Source: a virus
Length of the DNA: 31,946 nt
Virus record (IMG/VR): IMGVR_UViG_3300033981_001152
Span: 1 to 31,946 of that record
Direction: 5' to 3' (one strand)
Below, piece after piece: positions 21,879 to 30,352 of this stretch; the first letter of the stretch is position 1; every line of letters starts with the position of its first letter. Position numbers and translations under genes: made by a program. The notes below the pieces were generated by a model. That model was not told the origin of the DNA, did not search any database, and was given only the letters and a program-made list of their open reading frames with translations.

Positions 21879-24800
21879 CACGCCGCCTCCTGCCTTACGA
21901 GCACCAACTCGTTGAAACACTGGGCATCAGCGAGGCGGATTACCTTGAGTTCCTGGCGCTGCAGAAGGCGTACAACGACCCCAAGGCGGGCACGGCATTA
22001 GACGTTCGCAACGCAGAGACCGTTGCCATCGTGCTGACGGTTGTCGGCATCCTGTTCCAGGTCGGCGCCGCACTACTCGCACCCAAACCCGATATCCCCG
22101 ACGTTGCCCGAGGTGGTCGCCGCCAACGCGAACAACGCTTTGCCCCCACCTACGGCTTCAACAGCGCACAAGAACTGGCGCGTTACGGCGATCCGGTCAA
22201 CCTTGTTTACTGCAACACCGCCGCCAACGAACGCGGAGCCGTCCGTGCCGCTACCTCGTTGGTGTGGTCCGCCATCCGCAGCAGCGGCAACAACCAGTTC
22301 ATGCAACTGCTGCTTGTTATTGGCGCTGCAAAAGTAAACGAGCTTGCCGTAGCCCGCACTGGCTTTGGCGACATACCACTAGAAAATTTCAACCAAGCAA
22401 ACACTTGGCTCTACTACAGCAAAAACGGAGCGCCAAGCTTTAATGATCGCGTCAGAGGAGATGACAGCGATCCATCCGCAGACGACCGTGATCAAAAAGA
22501 CCAAATTTGCTTAATCCAAGGAAATAGAACAGGCTGCAGCCAAGCGTTTACACCAAGCAATTACAACACATTCGGGATTTACGAACCTATCCCGTTAAAC
22601 GTAATGCTGTATTCACGCGGCCAATCTGGCGGCACCGAATACGACCTAAACGGCATTGAGATTGTTGGTTACAACCCTTACACCACGGTCAGCTGGACGG
22701 CGAACAATCGTTTTGTTACAGGTGATATTGTACGAATTCGTTTCCGCGATGCAAAACCCGATACACGTTTGCGTAACAAGTCCGACGGTAGCGGACCATC
22801 TGAAGAGAAACCAGATGTAGCGACAAACTTTGCCAGCGACATCCGCCGTCAACTTGTTGATCAAATACAACCAGGCTCACTTTACGAATTAGGCAGCGCC
22901 CGCCTAGTGCTGGTGGATCGACAAGATAACAATATCGACAAAGGGGATGTTGACTGTACTTTTCGCGTAATCAATGGAGGATTGGCGCCCGCTGCTCCTT
23001 ACAACAAACTTGTCGCCCGTGCATCACAAAACGGGCAGCAGATCACATATTTGACAGACAGTCAGTATGCGCAAGCAACTGGGTTTAGGGACATACTGGA
23101 AAGTATTGCTTCTGACGTCGAACTTAAGCGTGGTTATGACCCTGTAAATCCCAGCAATACAACAGAAGGCGTGACGATGCGCACGCGGCAAAACATTGAT
23201 CGCATATACGCGAACCTTACCTCTAGCGACAAGGCACAGGCGAATGTTCAGCGCACGGTCCGAAAGGATCCGATCAGCATCAATTTCTTTGGAGTTCGCT
23301 ACTCCTTTGTTAATCCCGCACGCGATGTTAGCTGGATTGATGATACCGGAGTTGCTCGCAAGCTATCGGACGCTACCAGTAAAGAGCAAGGACTGGAACT
23401 AATTGATGAGCGCGGTTCTATCGCTTACACCCGTAAGCAGCGTCGTCAGTTTTTAGCGAACAAGCCAAAAGTTAACTCCAAAGAACTTCGTGAATACCTC
23501 AATGATCAACTTGTGCGCCTGCAAACGCACGTTGGTAATGTCGCATCAGGAAAATTTGACGACACAATTAGAAAGGTAACATCCACCAGCCTTGCGTGGC
23601 CCCTTGAAGATGGCACAACACGCACAGTAGTTTTTTCATTGGCTGCCTCAGGAATACGTAAAGCAAACGGTTATATCTTCGATGGAGACACGCGCCCTCG
23701 CACTCCCAAACAGCAGATTGACGAAATTCGCGCACGCTATAAAACAGTTATCAACGATTTGCAAGCAAAGATTGATAACGCTCCTGGAAAGCAAAGCGCT
23801 AATTTTCGCGCGGATTTGCGTAAGCAGATTGAAGATCTACGGGAAAATCGTCGAGACGCAGTGCGAGACGTTGTGGACGCCTACCGCGACGTACGCATTG
23901 AACAAGCCAGGGATTGCGTAAGCGGCTTTACCGACATAAACAACATTAACCGTATTGCTGGTATTAGAGAGCTGCGTCGTCGCATCAATGCAATTAACGG
24001 CAAAAACACCACTGACCAAGCTGGAGTTGCTGCCATACAGGCGGTATACGACTCAATCATTGACCGCAAGCAAGAAGCATTACTATTTTTGCTTGATATT
24101 ATTGAGGCTTACAACGATCGTGACGGCTCTGACGTTCTGGTAAAAGCGCTGATAAAAGTTCGCGTTGCTTCCTACCAAACTATCAGCCCAATCGACTTCA
24201 TACAGTTCTCAATTAGGGCGCGTCTATTCCGGCGCATCTCAGGCCGCCAACGCAGCTACGGCAGCAAAGCAATCGAACTCAAGGACTACAGCGACTCGGA
24301 CAACGGCATCAAGCCGCGCGTGGCCTTTTTCAAAGTTCTATTCCGCAGAGAAGGCGAAACAGAGTACACAACAGTGCCTTACATGTTTGCCGTCAAAAAC
24401 GCGCAAGACAGAGAAATTTACTTGGGACTGAACTTCCAGTCCGCAAGTTATGCTAAGTACTCATTCCGCTTTGTTCCTGTCGGTGATTTTATTACTGATA
24501 TGCGCGACGAAGGATTTACTCAATTTGCGTTTATCGAACTGCGCGGCACGAGGCGACAAATCAGCGTAGACGGAAACATCTTTTCCTTTACTGGTTCATT
24601 TGTTAACCCGCAACCTAATACCTACGAGCCGGACATTGATGAAGGCCGTCCCATCGGTACGCAGCCTTGGGACTTGATGACCGTCCGCGCTGACACTGAC
24701 ACCCAGTTCAGCTTTGAGCAAGGTCCAGAACTCGCCATCAGCGCCGTCACCGAACAACAAAACACCAACACCAGCCAGTACTACAACGACATGAGCACGC

Positions 24801-25963
24801 TGGGGCTCAGCGTCTATTCCGGTCAAGGCATCCAAGACCTGCGCTCGATTACCGCCTACGTCACCAAAGGCAAGGACTGCTACATCATTAACGGACCATC
24901 TAAATCGTCCGTAACGCTGTCCACCAACAGCAGCTGTTACGCCCCAGATATCTTCCTCGACACGGTGTGGAGCAGCGACGACGGAATCCTTAGCTACTCA
25001 TCCAAAGACGCCATCGACTACGCAACGCTCTTTGACGCCAAGCGCTTCTGCCTCGCAAACAACCTGTTCATGGATGGTGTCATTGCGGACCAGCGCCCTT
25101 GGCGTGAATTCTGGGCAGAGGTAGCTGGATACAGCCTGCTGGAACTGGTACGCAAAAACGGTCAAGAAGCGCTGGCGCCCGCTGTCCCCTTCAAAAACAA
25201 CGGCGTGATCGACCGCGAAATCAAACCCACCGGTTTATTTACCAGCGCCAACATCCTCGAGGGCAGCTTCAAGGAAGAACACTTTGACTACGGATCAGCC
25301 GTCCAGGACCTGATCGCCACTGTTGTTTACCGCGACGTTGAAAACGAGAACGACGTATTCAGCCCCAAAGCGAGCGTCACGGTCAAGCGCAAAGACGGCG
25401 ACGACACCAATGCCATCTACCAAAACTTCGACCTCAGCCAATTCGTATCGACCCGCGAGCAGGCAATCCTCTACGCGAAGTACCTGATCAACCAGCGCCG
25501 CTTCATCCGCCGTGGCATCGAGTTCAAGACTCTGCCGACCGAAGTCCCCGTCGAGCCTGGCAGCTACATCCTCGTCGATGTCGGCCTAACACCTTGGGAC
25601 AACCTCACCACAGGCGTGGTCCTAGCAGGCGGCGAACTCAATAGCCCACTACTCAGCAAAATCCCCGATAGCAACAACTACACCGCACTGGTGTACAAGG
25701 ACCGCAAGGTTCAGACAATTACCAACCTCACCGTCACCAACGGTGTCGCTGCCAGCTTGGCACCGGCTTACGTCGGTTACGCCTTTGTGCTTGGAGCACC
25801 AACCGACCAACGCCGCCGCAGCTTCCGCGTCACCGAGGTAGCGCTCGACGAAGAGGGCGAAATCACCATCAAGGCGGTACGCATTCCCTGCGATATCGGA
25901 CCCAACAACGAACTACTTAGCCGTGTGGCTGACTTTAGTTCCAGTGCGTTTGTTGTCGCATAG
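21875..25963 (+). CDS. Central tail hub / tip attachment protein (lambda gpJ-like)
   Basis: The product has 1362 residues, the largest in the window. It carries an early hydrophobic segment (V50-L68, TVAIVLTVVGILFQVGAALLA region), which in lambda is found in the separate gpI protein. The hub domains follow (FAPTYGFNSAQELARYGDPV and later SRRRFI-like segments near 1210). Residues about 609-685 form a coiled coil (QQIDEIRARYKTVINDLQAK, DLRENRRDAVRDVVDAYRDV). The C-terminal third holds VEPGSYILVDVG-type hub sequence. It would close the tube end and help trigger DNA release. It overlaps the previous gene by four bases. Receptor contact may rest instead on the fibres downstream. Confidence 0.88.
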   Translation: MTRRLLPYEHQLVETLGISEADYLEFLALQKAYNDPKAGTALDVRNAETVAIVLTVVGILFQVGAALLAPKPDIPDVARGGRRQREQRFAPTYGFNSAQELARYGDPVNLVYCNTAANERGAVRAATSLVWSAIRSSGNNQFMQLLLVIGAAKVNELAVARTGFGDIPLENFNQANTWLYYSKNGAPSFNDRVRGDDSDPSADDRDQKDQICLIQGNRTGCSQAFTPSNYNTFGIYEPIPLNVMLYSRGQSGGTEYDLNGIEIVGYNPYTTVSWTANNRFVTGDIVRIRFRDAKPDTRLRNKSDGSGPSEEKPDVATNFASDIRRQLVDQIQPGSLYELGSARLVLVDRQDNNIDKGDVDCTFRVINGGLAPAAPYNKLVARASQNGQQITYLTDSQYAQATGFRDILESIASDVELKRGYDPVNPSNTTEGVTMRTRQNIDRIYANLTSSDKAQANVQRTVRKDPISINFFGVRYSFVNPARDVSWIDDTGVARKLSDATSKEQGLELIDERGSIAYTRKQRRQFLANKPKVNSKELREYLNDQLVRLQTHVGNVASGKFDDTIRKVTSTSLAWPLEDGTTRTVVFSLAASGIRKANGYIFDGDTRPRTPKQQIDEIRARYKTVINDLQAKIDNAPGKQSANFRADLRKQIEDLRENRRDAVRDVVDAYRDVRIEQARDCVSGFTDINNINRIAGIRELRRRINAINGKNTTDQAGVAAIQAVYDSIIDRKQEALLFLLDIIEAYNDRDGSDVLVKALIKVRVASYQTISPIDFIQFSIRARLFRRISGRQRSYGSKAIELKDYSDSDNGIKPRVAFFKVLFRREGETEYTTVPYMFAVKNAQDREIYLGLNFQSASYAKYSFRFVPVGDFITDMRDEGFTQFAFIELRGTRRQISVDGNIFSFTGSFVNPQPNTYEPDIDEGRPIGTQPWDLMTVRADTDTQFSFEQGPELAISAVTEQQNTNTSQYYNDMSTLGLSVYSGQGIQDLRSITAYVTKGKDCYIINGPSKSSVTLSTNSSCYAPDIFLDTVWSSDDGILSYSSKDAIDYATLFDAKRFCLANNLFMDGVIADQRPWREFWAEVAGYSLLELVRKNGQEALAPAVPFKNNGVIDREIKPTGLFTSANILEGSFKEEHFDYGSAVQDLIATVVYRDVENENDVFSPKASVTVKRKDGDDTNAIYQNFDLSQFVSTREQAILYAKYLINQRRFIRRGIEFKTLPTEVPVEPGSYILVDVGLTPWDNLTTGVVLAGGELNSPLLSKIPDSNNYTALVYKDRKVQTITNLTVTNGVAASLAPAYVGYAFVLGAPTDQRRRSFRVTEVALDEEGEITIKAVRIPCDIGPNNELLSRVADFSSSAFVVA

Positions 25964-26001
25964 GTCGGCGCTAAGCTGAGTCAAGGCAGCGTGTACGGGT
26001 A

Positions 26002-26445
26002 ATGGGCTCTTACTACTCCGGGCGAGCTGGCTCGCTAATCCTGGACGACAAGCCCGTCGCCAAGGTCCGCGACTGGTCCATTGAGATGAGCGTGGACCTG
26101 CTGGACGCCACGACACTTGGTGATTTTGCTCGCACCCAACACCCGAGCACCAAATCCGCTACCGGCAGCTGCACCCTTCTGTACTACCGACTGGATTCCA
26201 GCGAAAACACTGCGTATAAAGAATTCACTTCCCTGCTGAGCAAAATTATGCACACAGGAAGAATTGGGCGCAGCGATATGGTTACTTTGAAGCTACGAGT
26301 CGGCACTGGCGCAGACGACACGATTCAAATTCGAGCGTTCATCACAAACGCCAGTATCGCAGTTAGCAATGGCGAGCTAACAGCTGTACCAATTCAATTC
26401 ACCGTTGAAGGCGACTGGATCGGCATTGTTCAACCGACGTTCTAA
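26002..26445 (+). CDS. Tail tube-like paralogue, short form
   Basis: The product has 147 residues. VRDWSIEMSVDLLDATTLGD near residues 23-42 matches the tail tube core SWSFEISRAEIDVTTIG in position and chemistry, followed by SATGSCTLLYYRLD and a C-terminal strand NGELTAVPIQFTVEG. It lacks the inserted domain of the tube protein. It follows the hub after 38 bases and is coupled to the next gene by a TAATG junction. Possibly a ring at the tail tip or a specialised tube subunit. Confidence 0.75.
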   Translation: MGSYYSGRAGSLILDDKPVAKVRDWSIEMSVDLLDATTLGDFARTQHPSTKSATGSCTLLYYRLDSSENTAYKEFTSLLSKIMHTGRIGRSDMVTLKLRVGTGADDTIQIRAFITNASIAVSNGELTAVPIQFTVEGDWIGIVQPTF

Positions 26446-27323
26446 TGGCTGTCTTTCTCGGCAACACGGGCAACGTCCGCCTTCGCCGTGGAACGGAGGC
26501 TAACTACGGGCGCATTGCCGACAGCATCGACCCCAACGACGTCAACACGATCCTCAACCGCCTGAGTTTCGACAGCGCCCTCGACAACCTACTGACAGGT
26601 GATCGAGTCACAATCAAAACGAATGACGCCCGCAAACTGATCTGCTTTGACCCAACTGCTTGGTCATCTGGAACGCTCCAGTCAAGCATCACCGCTTACG
26701 TAAACGTCAACTCTGCTGGCGGTCTGCGCTTTTTCCGCAACTTTGCCGACGCGGTAAACAACAACCGCTCTCAAGAGCTCACCCTCGATGCCTTCGCAGG
26801 CGATCCGATCACAATTACCGTCTACATCAGCGACTTCCGCTTCAGTGTGCTGGGCAATGTAACCAGCTTCGAGCTGAACACGGATCGCCAGATGATCGAC
26901 ACGACAACCCTAAACGACCGTTTCCAACAGCAATACTCCGCTGGTCTTATCAGCGGGAATGGATCTATCAACTGCCTATTTGACTACAACACATCCGGTC
27001 GGATTGAAACGCCCCTGTTGATGCTCCAGCTAATCCAGCGCACGGAGATCGGCAGCGAATTTGACTGCGCCTTGTACCTAACGGACAACGAGCTGGACTC
27101 TGGCATCCAGAACGTCTATTACGAGTTCACCGCCTGCGTTACCCGAGCCGGTGTTCAGGTCAGCGCAACCGACGCAATCACCTGCTCCATCGACTTTGTA
27201 ACCACAGGCGAGATTCGACTGTTGGTGGGCGAGCCGACGGGTTACACCATCGTGACGGAAGCCGATGAACCCATCGAACTGGAGCAGTCGCTCGACGAAC
27301 TGATTACGCAGGAGCTTGATTAA
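26445..27323 (+). CDS. Tail tube-like paralogue, long form
   Basis: The product has 292 residues. VTSFELNTDRQMIDTTTLND near residues 145-164 repeats the tube core motif, followed by GNGSINCLFDYN and a C-terminal strand AITCSIDFVTTG. The N-terminal 140 residues (VNTILNRLSFD, TGDRVTIKT, SITAYVNVNSAGGLRFF) parallel the inserted domain of the major tube protein. The last 30 residues are acidic (EADEPIELEQSLDELITQEL). It sits between hub and fibre genes, so it may build a tip ring that carries the fibres; this is inference. Confidence 0.72.
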   Translation: MAVFLGNTGNVRLRRGTEANYGRIADSIDPNDVNTILNRLSFDSALDNLLTGDRVTIKTNDARKLICFDPTAWSSGTLQSSITAYVNVNSAGGLRFFRNFADAVNNNRSQELTLDAFAGDPITITVYISDFRFSVLGNVTSFELNTDRQMIDTTTLNDRFQQQYSAGLISGNGSINCLFDYNTSGRIETPLLMLQLIQRTEIGSEFDCALYLTDNELDSGIQNVYYEFTACVTRAGVQVSATDAITCSIDFVTTGEIRLLVGEPTGYTIVTEADEPIELEQSLDELITQELD

Positions 27324-27358
27324 ACTGATAGGCAGCACTAGGGCTTAGGAGTCACGTC

Positions 27359-30352
27359 TTGGCCGACCAAAGAATTACGCAGCTCAACGAGTTGCCCAAG
27401 GCATCGGTTGCCCAAGACGACGTACTGCCGATTGTCGATATTTCGGCGTCGGAAACCAAGAAGGTCACCGCTCAAAACCTTGTTGACGCCGGACTGGATC
27501 TCATCCCGCTTGGCAGCGTCGATCTTGACAAGCTGGATCAGTCCAGCACTACCAAACTCGGCACCACTGCCCTTGCTGACGACGCCGTAACCGCCGCCAA
27601 GCTCGGTGACAACAGCTCCATCGCGGTCGGCAGCACCGCTCCCAGCACCGATAACTTCAGCGGACGCGGCTTTTTCAATAGCAGCACCGGACTGCTGCAG
27701 ATTTACAGCGCTGGTGCTTACGCCAATGTTGTTGCCAGCGTCGGCGCTGGTGCAGTTGACACGGCTGAGCTTGCCGATGGCGCCGTTACCACCGCCAAGG
27801 TTGACGCTGCCGGGCTTGGTACAGCAGCTATTGCTAACGACGCGATCACCGCAGACAAGATCGCTGACGACGCCGTTACTTCTGCCCAACTGGCAACGGA
27901 TTCCGTCACCGCCGACGCCATAGGCAGCGGGCAGGTTGGTACTGACGAACTAGCCGCCGCAGCCGTTACCTACGCCAAGATCCAAAACGTCAGCGCCACT
28001 GACAAGCTGCTGGGTCGCAGCACTGCTGGCGCCGGCTCCGTCGAAGAAATCACCTGCACCGCAGCAGGTCGCGCACTCCTCGATGATGCCGACGCCGCCG
28101 CCCAACGCTCCACGCTGGGTCTTGGCACACTGTCCACCGCAAACGGCACCTGGACAGACGGCTCCTCGTTCAGCGGTACCAGCTCCGGCACCAACACGGG
28201 CGACCAGACGATCACGCTGACCGGCGACGTAACCGGCTCTGGTACGGGCAGTTTTGCCGCCACCATCGCCAGCAACGCGGTCACGGAAGCCAAGATCAAC
28301 GCCCTCGCCGTTACCACCGGCAAAATTGCCGACGACGCCGTAACAGCAATCAAGCTGGCGGATAACTCTGCCGCCGTCGTTGCTGCTGCAACCCCATCCG
28401 GCTCTGGCGCGTTCATCGGTCAGCAGTGGTACAACACCAACACCAACATCGAGTACACCTGGGACGGCACCGCATGGGTGCGCCAAGCAGGCATCGGCAC
28501 CATCACCTTCAGCGACAGCACGCCGCTGGCGTTTGCGGTTGCCTACCCCGATGCGTTTAGCGCCACCATCACCACCACGATGGACACGCAGGCGGCAAAC
28601 GTCGTCTTGGCTGGTCCCGAGACTGGCGTCGACGCCGCCCCAACATTCCGCGCACTGGTTCCAGCGGACCTACCTGACGCCACCGTCAGCACGAAGGGCA
28701 TCATCGTCCCCGGCTCCGGTCTGACCGTTAGCTCAGGCACCCTCAACCACAGCAACAGCGTCACCGCTGGCACCTACACCAAAGTCACCGTCGACGCCCA
28801 AGGTCACGTATCGACTGGCGCAACTCTCGATGCAGCGGATATCCCCAACCTTGACGCGGCAAAGATCACAACCGGCTCCTTCTCTGCCAGCTTCCTCGCC
28901 AGCGATTCCGTAACGGCACCAAAGCTGGCGGACTACTCCACCGCACAAATCGGTGAGGCCATCCCGGTTGCTGACTACATCGGTCAGCTGTTCTTTAACC
29001 CCCTCGACAAAAACATCTACCTGTGGGACGGCAACGTCTGGCAGCCCGTGGGTGTGTCGCTGGGTGAGCTGATCTTTGCCGGCACCTACGACGCCAACCT
29101 GAACGAAGTGGTGACTACCACCACCGTCGGCGCTGCTGTCGGTCTGGTGGCTGGTGATCCCCTACCTGTCGCCTCCTCGACTTACACCTCGTATTACGTG
29201 GTGGTTGCGGTCGGCGGCACGGGTGTTGCACCTGCACCTGAAGTCGCACTGGCACCGCCGGACATCATCTTGTGCGACGGCTCCAGCTGGAATGAGATCG
29301 ACGTATCCAGCACCTACGTCGCTCAGACCGCCTCGAATGTTGGCTTCACCCCTGCTGGAACGATTGCCAGCACCAACGTCCAAGGTGCCGTCGAGGAAGT
29401 TGCCACTGAAGCCGCCAACGCCAGCAACCTGACAAGCGGCACCGTCGCTGTTGCCCGAGGTGGCACCAATATCAGCAGTTACACCAAAGGCGACCTACTC
29501 GCTGCTTCGGCGTCCACCACACTCGCCAAGCTCGGTGTTGGCACCAACGGTCAGGTGCTCCGCGCCAACAGCGCAACCGCCACCGGACTTGAGTGGGGCG
29601 TCGATTACGTCGGCACCGTCACCAGCGTCACCGGCAGCGCACCAATCTCAGTCGCCACGGGCACGACCACACCTGTCATCAGCGTCAGTGCTGCTAGCAC
29701 CAGCGCAGCGGGCGTGGTGCAACTTAGCGATTCCACCAGCACCACCAGCTCGGTGTTGGCGGCAACGTCCACTGCGGTCAAGTCGGCATACGACCTGGCT
29801 GATGCTGCAATGCCGAAAGCTGGCGGCACCTTCACCGGCGACGTCACACTCGGTGCCACGCGGGCACTGATCTTCGAAGGCAGCACCGACGACGGCTTTG
29901 AAACAACGCTGACGGTTGCTGATCCAACAGCAGATCGAACCATCACGCTGCCCAATGCAACTGGCACGGTTGCACTAACCAGCGACCTCAGTGGCTACGG
30001 CTTGCTTGATGGAGCACAGACTTGGACCAAGGGCCAACGCGGCGAGATTACGGCGCTGACGGATGGCGCAACGATCACACCTGATTTTGCTGATAGCAAT
30101 AACTTCAGCGTCACACTCGGAGGTAATCGCACACTTGCCAACCCGACTAATCTTGTCGCAGGTCAAAGCGGGTGCATTTGGATTACACAAGACGGCACGG
30201 GCGGACGCACCTTGGCCTATGGAAGCTCCTGGGACTTCACGGGCGGCACCGCACCAACTGTGACTAGCACCGCAAACGCCCGTAGCTGCCTGGTGTATGC
30301 CGTGCAGTCAACGACGCAGATTACCGCCACTCTGATCACCAACCTGAGCTGA
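27359..30352 (+). CDS. Long tail fibre protein with triplicated domain
   Basis: The product has 997 residues from a TTG at 27359, supported by a good SD (AGGAG at 27347-27351). The N-terminus (ADQRITQLNELPKA) is a common fibre attachment start. Short repeats (DDAVTAAKL, DAITADKI, DSVTADAI) suggest a triple-stranded shaft. A domain with a repeat, Gly, FFN and WDG..W pattern occurs three times (residues 72-124, 325-376, 516-565). Near 570-650 is another small beta domain, then VARGGTNISSYTKGDLLAAS and LRANSATATGLEWG, frequent in fibres. The end (DFADSNNFSVTLGGNRTLAN to TLITNLS) is a known tip-type domain. It binds the host surface or carries the next protein. Confidence 0.9.
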   Translation: MADQRITQLNELPKASVAQDDVLPIVDISASETKKVTAQNLVDAGLDLIPLGSVDLDKLDQSSTTKLGTTALADDAVTAAKLGDNSSIAVGSTAPSTDNFSGRGFFNSSTGLLQIYSAGAYANVVASVGAGAVDTAELADGAVTTAKVDAAGLGTAAIANDAITADKIADDAVTSAQLATDSVTADAIGSGQVGTDELAAAAVTYAKIQNVSATDKLLGRSTAGAGSVEEITCTAAGRALLDDADAAAQRSTLGLGTLSTANGTWTDGSSFSGTSSGTNTGDQTITLTGDVTGSGTGSFAATIASNAVTEAKINALAVTTGKIADDAVTAIKLADNSAAVVAAATPSGSGAFIGQQWYNTNTNIEYTWDGTAWVRQAGIGTITFSDSTPLAFAVAYPDAFSATITTTMDTQAANVVLAGPETGVDAAPTFRALVPADLPDATVSTKGIIVPGSGLTVSSGTLNHSNSVTAGTYTKVTVDAQGHVSTGATLDAADIPNLDAAKITTGSFSASFLASDSVTAPKLADYSTAQIGEAIPVADYIGQLFFNPLDKNIYLWDGNVWQPVGVSLGELIFAGTYDANLNEVVTTTTVGAAVGLVAGDPLPVASSTYTSYYVVVAVGGTGVAPAPEVALAPPDIILCDGSSWNEIDVSSTYVAQTASNVGFTPAGTIASTNVQGAVEEVATEAANASNLTSGTVAVARGGTNISSYTKGDLLAASASTTLAKLGVGTNGQVLRANSATATGLEWGVDYVGTVTSVTGSAPISVATGTTTPVISVSAASTSAAGVVQLSDSTSTTSSVLAATSTAVKSAYDLADAAMPKAGGTFTGDVTLGATRALIFEGSTDDGFETTLTVADPTADRTITLPNATGTVALTSDLSGYGLLDGAQTWTKGQRGEITALTDGATITPDFADSNNFSVTLGGNRTLANPTNLVAGQSGCIWITQDGTGGRTLAYGSSWDFTGGTAPTVTSTANARSCLVYAVQSTTQITATLITNLS

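Noticed and set aside
27338-27889. Long leftward open frame (183 residues) opposite the fibre gene
   Set aside because: It mirrors the codon pattern of the fibre gene, and its Gly/Ala/Val-rich product has no recognisable domain; the rightward frame is clearly a fibre.
27550-28400. Short repeated DNA units in the fibre as a possible CRISPR array
   Set aside because: The repeats are degenerate, unevenly spaced and explained by repeated shaft peptides; there are no fixed repeat-spacer units.
27950-28486. Leftward open frame of 178 residues in the fibre
   Set aside because: It is an antisense reading of a repetitive fibre region with Gly/Cys-rich, non-protein-like composition.
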